From contig CAJVPP010000665.1 in assembly GCA_910592005.1 (NCBI GenBank), positions 1-27,995 of the forward strand: a stretch of 27,995 bases of DNA, read 5' to 3'. The notes beneath the pieces were generated by a model that was given only the letters and a program-made list of their open reading frames with translations, was not told where the DNA came from and did not search any database. Source of the DNA: Funneliformis mosseae. Lineage: Eukaryota; Glomeromycota; Glomeromycetes; Glomerales; Glomeraceae. Of the stretch, positions 21,457 to 27,995 are shown one piece after another. The position numbers and the translations under genes were made by a program. How positions within the stretch are numbered: position 1 is the stretch's first letter; the number at the start of each line of letters is the position of its first letter.

Positions 21457-21581
21457 GAAATACGGGCTAAAATTACGGATCACGTGGGTAGAAACTTCGT
21501 GGATAAAAATTAATCTAAAATGGAAACTAATTTATCCTTAAAGTTACTATCCACGTGATCCGTAAATTAGCCCGTAATTTC
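21457..21581. repeat. 125-bp near-perfect hairpin (MITE-like)
   Basis: The left arm starts GAAATACGGGCTAAAATTACGG, then ATCACGTGG. The reverse complement of the right arm starts GAAATTACGGGCTAATTTACGG, then ATCACGTGG. Pairing continues inward through GGATAAA/TTTATCC, leaving a loop of roughly 10-15 bases near 21517. Each arm holds a CACGTG E-box palindrome. There is no coding capacity. It may be a very small MITE or a source of a foldback RNA. Confidence 0.85.
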
Positions 21582-23943
21582 AAATGGCTCAAACTTGGAA
21601 CTTTATTTATATTAAGCAAAGTTGCACTTAAGTTGCTGCAAAATTGAACTCATCTCTCAATATCCTTCCCTCCGAATTTGCTAAAAAATCCTTTTATCAA
21701 CATTATTACGCAAGATGATGCTAAATTTTAACCGGTTATTTAACCAGTTTAGGTCAGAAATTTTGCTGTCCTTACTTAAAATATCATGAAATAAATTATA
21801 GAAATATTATTCATAATTTAATAAAAGTTCAAGTGAATTAGTCAACATCATTTAAGGGAAATTATTTATTTTTTTTTTGAGCGAATAATAAACTTTTCCA
21901 CTCATATGTGAAACCGCTGTATATGGAAGTGATAATTAAGATAACTGTTTTTAATTCAACAATCGATCGATCGAAAATTGTCAGTTATGCATTGTGGTTT
22001 GTTCTATTCCAAATTAATTTATAATTAGTATGATATTTTCTTATTTACTGTAAAAAAAAAAAAAAAGATTTTATATGACGGATAATTCTTTAATAGGTAA
22101 AAATTCCAAAGTGAATGTATGTCCGTGAATTGAAGGTTCAATGAACTACGCATTTAGGAATTTTTCCTTAAAGAATTTTCGTTAATGCTTGGCAAATATT
22201 CAAATGCGGCAAAGTCATTTATTATTACTTAATTATTAGTAAATCAAAGATAATTTTGGTAATTCAATACGAGAATCACAAGGACATTAAAAGGTTTTGG
22301 TTAATTAATCTTAAATAGTAATTAAAATTTACCATAAACGTCAAACGAATGAAATATTACTTAGTCGTTGTCATATGCTATGATATGATTAATGTATAAA
22401 ACGTATATCAATGCCACAAACACACAAACACACTAACGCCACAAAAGCCAAAGTCACCAATGTTAATGCCGCCAATGTAATGTCAAAGCCATATCCGACA
22501 AAATCTATCTTGAATTTATGTTGTCTATCAAAATTTAGTTCTAACAAAAAGAGAAAACATCTAAATCTCTACTAAAATTTACAACTTAATTATGCAAACT
22601 CCCTTATTCAAACTAAATCAAATTCTTTAATATAACCAAAAAAAATATTATTAAATGGTGGTGGCTTATGAAATAAAAGAAGAAACCTTTTATTTGTCAA
22701 CGTTGTGAAATGTAGAGCTGCGCCGACCATAGATACGTGTAACTGACAAACGCGTCAGATAAAGTTTGTTTATTATATATTTTTTTTAAAATTACAAAAT
22801 TACTAACAAATCCTTTAAGGGATATTGGAACTCCTAAGGTTGATGTGAGATAATAAAGAAATCATGACGCATCATCGACATAATAATTAATCTAAAAACG
22901 AACCATATGAGGAAGTTTTTAACAGTTTCTCAACGAAATCAATTCACAACTTTAGTAAATAGTAAATAATAATAAATCGAAAATATATGTCGCATGATAA
23001 GCAACGTAAACAAAGCCAATAGGATATCTTCAATATAAATATCTCGCTTCATACACCGACTCCCTTAAAGATTTGTGTTTTAAAAACATAAGCCTTCATT
23101 ATAATTTTAATTATTTCACATGACTGTCACCCTTACATAGTTCTACAGTTGCTTCCTTTACAATCTAATTATACCCCATTTTCGACATATTTTCTTTACA
23201 TTCAGACATTAGTTTACTAAATACTTTCTTTTATTAATTTAAATTTGGATTTTGTATAAATATTCGCCAATATAAAAAAAAATCGAATCTTTAAATGAGG
23301 TCTTTAGCCATTGTTTAATTCAATTCAAATCTCTATGACTTATAATCATATATTATTAATTATCAAAGCAAATTTTGCTAATTTTAAAAAATAAATGAAA
23401 ATAAAAATAAAGCGTCATTGGTGTAAAATGTTGCATTTTATCTCTTCATATCCGGGAATATGTATATGTAAGGTGAAAGAAAGGTGTATTTTGTAAATAA
23501 TATTTCGGCAGCCAGCCACCATCTTAATCTAATTATGTTACGCATTATGGCTTGTAAGTCTTGATAGGGTTTTAAGGGTTTATAAAGTTTTCTCATTTGT
23601 AATGAATCGAATATATAAAAATATGAAGTTCTTTACTTTCTAATTTGATAGTTAAAGATGGTCGACGAGATGTTAACTAATTGAGTTTATAACAATATTT
23701 GTGAAATCATTTGTCTAATCTCTCAAATAAGAGGAATCAAGGAATGATAGGGTTTAGAGAATAATGATATGAATGGTCTAATTCTAATGAAAAACATTTA
23801 TAGGAATAAATATCGTGGGAATTTAAATTGTGTGAAAATTAAAATTGACATTTTTGATATGTAATAAACGGAATCAAAGGGTAGTTGAAATAAATGATCA
23901 GAAAATGCTGAACAGGGAGTGAGGTTTACAAGAAAATTTTTCA
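21582..23943. other. AT-rich gene-poor stretch
   Basis: No supported gene. A low-complexity GCCACAAA/GCCAATGT-rich patch lies at 22412-22495. A GC-richer patch at 22718-22762 contains CTGAC-N6-GTCAG around ACGCGT. The part near 23500-23940 is the 3' flank of the 134-codon minus-strand gene. Confidence 0.4.
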
Positions 23944-24348
23944 TCAAAGAAAACTTGATCCGTGAAAAAACATGTCCTCAAATTCATTATTGGTTTCCTG
24001 TTGTTCGGGTATTTGAGAAATCCTATAAAGTGTATCCCTACGAGACGTATAGTTTGGATTCATGCTATTTACACGATTTGCTAAAGTTGTGAATTGATTT
24101 CGCTGAGAAATTGGCAAAAGCTGCCAAAAATGGTTCGTCGCTAGATTAATTATATGTCGTTGAATAATCCGTAATCTATTGGCTTCAAGGATCACATTTC
24201 TTTTCAATAATTTTATACCCGTCATTCTACGATAAATTCTGCCGGGTAACGCTTGAGTAATAAGGCGCCGCACATAATTCATATCGGGGACAGTAATTCT
24301 ATCATAATTTGCTCGCCTTAAAAAAGAATTTAGTTGTTGGCTATTCAT
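23944..24348 (-). CDS. 134-residue protein, tentative HMG-box-like
   Basis: An intact ORF from an ATG (24346-24348, context AAAAATGA) to TGA at 23944-23946. Its base composition is more GC-rich than its flanks. The product is basic in the first two thirds (RRLITQALPGRIYRRMTG) and acidic and Gln-rich at the end. The segment IINLATNHFWQLLPISQRNQ, followed by FTTLANRVN (about residues 67-95), fits the helix 2-3 pattern of an HMG box: a Trp, then a basic helix ending LAxxVN. The first helix is poorly conserved. Expanded MATA-HMG families exist in Glomeromycotina, which makes this reading sensible, but it is tentative. It may be the last exon of a longer gene (see 24415-24869). Confidence 0.6.
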   Translation of the reverse strand: MNSQQLNSFLRRANYDRITVPDMNYVRRLITQALPGRIYRRMTGIKLLKRNVILEANRLRIIQRHIINLATNHFWQLLPISQRNQFTTLANRVNSMNPNYTSRRDTLYRISQIPEQQETNNEFEDMFFHGSSFL

Positions 24349-24414
24349 TTTTTAGAAAAGAAATGTAGTGTTGAAAAGGTTCAAGAACTTTCGTGTCGTT
24401 TTTATAATACTCAC

Positions 24415-24869
24415 TCTGTGCAACTTATGCATGGCTGAGATTATGTTACGTTTACATCACATAATGTCATTTTCTAAATACGTTACATGGCAAAGTATTT
24501 CTTATGATTTCGATACAAATTGCATGATTCTTTACTCGCTTAAAAAAAAAAGAATCTGAATAAACATGTGAATTAGCATTTATTAGTATTAAAAAAAAAA
24601 TAATGTAACATGATAAGCTTTTAATTACGCCAGCATGGAATATGCCCGGATCATGTAGCGCCAGGGAGTAGATATCGTCAATGATTCAACTTACAGTAAT
24701 CTTCCAAGTTTTATAAGGAATCCCCTGAAAGATATCATGTTGTTGCTGTTGAACAATTCCTTTTATGATTTTGTACTAATATTAATAAGGAAAATTGAAA
24801 AGTAAAAAATGCTCGAATCATATTTATATTACAAAATAAAATTCGACTCACTTTGTGATCAAATTCAAT
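24415..24869 (-). other. Candidate upstream exons of the 134-codon gene
   Basis: Four coding-like segments are bounded by GT/AG. They are 24852-24869 (IEFDHK; donor GTGAGT), 24695-24775 (YKIIKGIVQQQQHDIFQ, then GIPYKTWKIT; donor GTAAGT), 24482-24538 (RVKNHAICIEIIRNTLPCN; donor GTATTT) and 24415-24434 (PCISCT plus two bases; donor GTGAGT). Joined at phase they enter the downstream ORF at 24340 in frame (DQQLNSF...). Implied introns are 76, 156, 47 and 74 nt. The phase agreement is encouraging, but short exons are easy to fit by chance. No first exon with an ATG was pinned down. The 81-nt segment is the strongest. Confidence 0.3.
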
Positions 24870-25035
24870 CTACTTTTGAATATTGAACCACGTTAAATGA
24901 TCGGGTTTAATATGATGTAACTAAATCTTAAGATTTAGCCAAGCCATATTTCATTGCTTCTTCATATGATTTCATTATCATAAATTATGTTGTAAAAAAA
25001 AAAAAAAAAGAGATGAGATTGACTTACGTGTGAAA

Positions 25036-25104
25036 TTTCATTTCCGGTCGGTTAACCTGACACAATATACGCCTAATAACACGCACAAGTATTTTCTTTG
25101 TTTC
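25036..25104 (-). other. Possible isolated exon (KILVRVIRRILCQVNRPEMKFH)
   Basis: On the minus strand an open, residue-balanced stretch (KILVRVIRRILC, then QVNRPEMKFH) ends exactly at a consensus 5' splice site GTAAGT. A plausible 3' splice site CAAAG precedes it. Its phase does not join the exon candidates at 24869 directly. It may be part of the same gene through an unrecognised exon, or be spurious. Confidence 0.2.
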
Positions 25105-25210
25105 GTATTTGTATTACAAAACATCATTTCTGAATAATAAAAAATACCATTACTTAATATGCATGCAGGAGCCAAAAAGTCATTATTTCATTTATTTATC
25201 GAGGTAATAA

Positions 25211-25348
25211 TCTATGGCGCGGATCACCAACCAAGCCCCTTAAAATAAGTTTAAATAAGTACTTATTGTGATCATCGCTTTGTTAACTTTCTAAAAATGA
25301 ATTTACCGTCATCCATGCCCGGGTGTTCGACCGGCGCGGATCACTTCT
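25211..25348. repeat. Two GC-rich islands sharing GGCGCGGATCAC
   Basis: GGCGCGGATCAC occurs at about 25215 and again at about 25334 in otherwise AT-rich DNA. The second is preceded by GCCCGGGTGTTCGACC, which faintly resembles a pol III B-box. On the minus strand the first island can be read as AWLVIRAIDYYLDK followed by a stop. Neither a tRNA nor a gene can be confirmed. A dispersed-repeat origin is possible. Confidence 0.4.
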
Positions 25349-25754
25349 ATAATTAGTAAGTAATTTACTATCGTCTTTTATTTTCAAAAATTTTTAATTG
25401 ATGGAAAAGTCATTTCGTCATTTTAAATGAAGTTTATAATTAAATCTTAATCAAATCAGTATTGTGAATTTGAATTATCTAAAAAAAAAATAAATGAAAA
25501 TAAAAAAAATATACTTTACGTCATCGTTACACAATCAATCAATAATTTATTTTCACTACGAAAACAAAATTCTTTGGAGGCGCAGATATTTAAACATATC
25601 GCGACTGGACCTAATTTCACAAAATGAGATCAACTCTGACAGTGGATATCACGGAATATCTTTCTTCGCATATTTGTTTTGAATTTGCAATTAATCCACT
25701 TGTTAAATTTCAATAAAATTTAATCGACTTTCGCATTACCAAGAAGAGTTTAAG

Positions 25755-26156
25755 ATGTCTGGATATTTAAATGTAATAATGTCATAATTAAAATACAACT
25801 GAAAACTAAATTGATATTAATTCTTGAATTTTAGCTAATTCGAGGAAGATTCCTGCTGAGAAGCGTAAGTACGATAATTAAGCGTCACCGAAGCAACTTG
25901 TTTAATGAAAAATTTACTGAGTATGAGATGTATTAAAGTTAATGGCGCTTATTAAATTATTCCATTTAATGATCAAAAAAAAAAAAAAATCTGACAATCA
26001 AATATTTATGGCCAATCAATGTGAATGTAACGATAATTATAACAAGCTATTAATTTAATTTTATTAAAAAAAATGATTTTGAGTAAGAAAAACTTCCTAA
26101 GTACTTACAATTCAGCAGCTGCCGATTCTAAAGAAATTGAATGTGATGACTTTTAA
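25755..26156 (+). CDS. Possible three-exon micro-gene, about 30 residues
   Basis: ATG at 25755 starts a short exon (MSGYLN) ending at GTAATA (25773). AATTTTAG precedes a second exon at 25835 (LIRGRFLLRSV) that ends at GTAAGT (25865) or GTACGA (25869). TTACAATTCAG precedes a third exon at 26116 (AADSKEIECDDF) ending with TAA at 26154-26156. With the GTACGA donor the frame is continuous for 30 residues. The splice signals are good and the peptide looks protein-like, but exons of 18-41 nt are easily found by chance. I do not recognise the product. Confidence 0.22.
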
Positions 26157-26159
26157 AAA

Positions 26160-27995
26160 TGCAATGCCTGCCTCGTTTTTTTTTTATTTTTATTTTATTT
26201 TTTTTTTTTTTGGATACCGGTAAAGAAAACAAATATTTATATTCTATCGAAATGGAAAACTTTTTGTTTTTTTTAAAAAAAGATAATTACGGAAATACGG
26301 AATAAATTAACAAGAATCAGGTTATTGAATAAAATATACATAAATTTCAATAGGAAATGTCTTACAAGTCAAATTTTAATTTAGCGATCGCAGCAATGAT
26401 CTGATAATACAATACTTTTTTTTGGCAGTACCCTATGTTACATGTAACGACAACTTGAAAGAGAAATATATTACACAAAATATGTCATACAAAAAAAAAA
26501 TTTCCGTTAATTATCATACATGAAGTTCTTTCATCAAAAGTTCAATGTTTTATTTACATATTCGATTGATTGTGTATTGACCATTTCAAATAACGAACAA
26601 ACCAATGAAATATTCATTGTTTCATTCATTTTTTTCTTTGTTTGATAAACAAAAACGGCAAAATTGTTTATTTTATTTATTTTTTTCTTTGAATAATGTG
26701 AAAGATAAATTGTCCAACCTTTATAATAAACAATAAAATAATACATGTAAAATTTTTCTTCGGCAAATCCTCATTGGGAATGAATAATGGAAATTAAATA
26801 AGATCTATCATCAAATATAAGATGTTCGTCGATAATGAATGACCAATTATATTTCCTTTTTCGTTCAAAAAGCTTGTATTCCAAATGGAGGTACCGCTTC
26901 AAAGAGCTTTATTTTTATTACCCTATTACTTTCATAGAAGTTCTTCAATGATTAATTTAACATTTAAAGTTCAATTAATTAAAAAATAATTTCAATATTA
27001 CACACACATTATATTATAAAAGATTGAAGAATTTTACTCTCCATAGAAATACATGATTTTTGTTTGAGTTTGAACCTTCTCCATTACCATGTGCTTATCA
27101 TATGAAATTTTTTACATTCCTCATTCAATATCGTTTATGAGAAACACCACATCCTAGTGGATGATAATATTTACAAAATCTTCTTTCAAAGCTTTGAAAT
27201 ATTACATAAGCTGTAAGAAAGGTTCTTGAACTTGCGCTTTTCGGCGCCACTTAAACAACCTTCTTAAAATATCTTTTTATTTTGATATGATAGGATGAAA
27301 AGTAAATAATATAAAACCATTAAACTTTCCATATAATCATTTTGACTTGTAAAAAATTTCCAATTAAATTTATTAATATACCGTATTTCTACATAGCCAT
27401 GTATTCTCGTTAATTTCATTCCAAGTATTGACAGATTTGGAATAATTGTCTTTTTCATACTGTAGTTAAAAAAAAAATGTATATAATTAATTCACATTTC
27501 GATAGAATAGAGAAAATATTTTCTTTAATGCTTAAAAAAACGAGGCGTAGCAATTTTATTGTTTATTATTTAGACACAACTATTGTTATCGTTACATCCA
27601 CATTTAATGATAATTTGACAATTGATGATGAATTAAACACTTTATAGCGTTTAAGTTACAAAGTGAGTACATTTGTGACTTCACTCATTGTCAGTCAAAA
27701 TAATTTAGTTGTAATTATTTTTTAAATGCAAGGCAAGGAAGTTTTTTTCTTGGAATTTCATTAAATTCTTCAAAATTTCGTTCAACTTGTAACTAGTAAA
27801 AAGAAATTGTACTAAATCATGATTTAATTTATCGCTTGACACATAGTTTAATATTGTATATTCCATATGGAGTAGATTCTCCTATAATTCAATTCAATAT
27901 TCTTATTTTTGTTTTAACTTATATAATAATCTGACTTTCAGTTATTTAAACAAACTTATTTTCCAATACAACACAAAAATTCTGATTTCAAGTGA
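26160..27995. other. AT-rich stretch, no assignable gene
   Basis: Long T runs and short AT-driven frames. A small GC-rich word CTTGCGCTTTTCGGCGCCAC at 27231-27250 stands out but has no interpretable context. Confidence 0.45.

Noticed and set aside
24368..24559. 63-codon plus-strand frame upstream of the 134-codon gene
   Set aside because: It begins with TTG rather than ATG, and its opposite strand offers better exon-like text.
25494..25682. 62-codon plus-strand frame with an ATG
   Set aside because: Composition is only slightly better than background and no motif or splice context supports it; left out as undecided.

Overview
The window reads as AT-rich nuclear DNA of a eukaryote. The best match is an arbuscular mycorrhizal fungus (Glomeromycotina, Rhizophagus-like). 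That assignment is an inference from very low GC, long A/T tracts, short GT-AG intron-like gaps, and the combination of decayed Helitron, Fanzor/TnpB-like and Tc1/mariner copies. No rRNA, tRNA, CRISPR array or prokaryotic operon was seen. Most of the sequence is gene-poor and repeat-rich, and only a few short open frames look alive.

Layout. 1-904: AT-rich, nothing assignable. 905-4260 (+): dead Helitron RepHel gene, readable from the Rep domain to the C-terminal helicase motifs. 4998-5920: non-autonomous element with short terminal inverted repeats and GTTTCGAC-rich subterminal repeats. 6570-8092 (-): the clearest resident gene, a coiled-coil N-terminus (7775-8092) followed in another frame by 18 repeats of a 20-residue, bacterial-type leucine-rich repeat (6570-7808). 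8100-11127: gene-poor, with one GC-richer island at 10536-10899. 11128-11680: MITE-like element with long inverted repeats. 11869-12075 (-): possible small gene. 12467-12690: two short coding-like stretches. 13451-13577: GC-richer tandem repeat. 15770-17110 (-): dead Fanzor nuclease gene. 17950-19284: nearly complete Tc1/mariner element with both terminal repeats and a dead DD34E transposase (-). 19558-19690: ACCGG/TTTTAAA repeat. 21457-21581: near-perfect 125-bp hairpin. 23944-24348 (-): intact 134-residue ORF with a possible HMG-box-like half, perhaps the last exon of a longer spliced gene reaching 24869. 25755-26156 (+): a possible three-exon micro-gene. 26160-27995: AT-rich, nothing assignable.

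Function. There is no operon-like logic. The window is a small transposon graveyard with three autonomous classes in similar decay. In the Helitron and Fanzor, the stops and motif losses that can be explained are mostly C-to-T or G-to-A type changes. The items of most biological interest are the coiled-coil/LRR gene, whose LRR half has no upstream ATG and lies in a different frame from its coiled coil, and the 134-codon ORF with its possible upstream exons.
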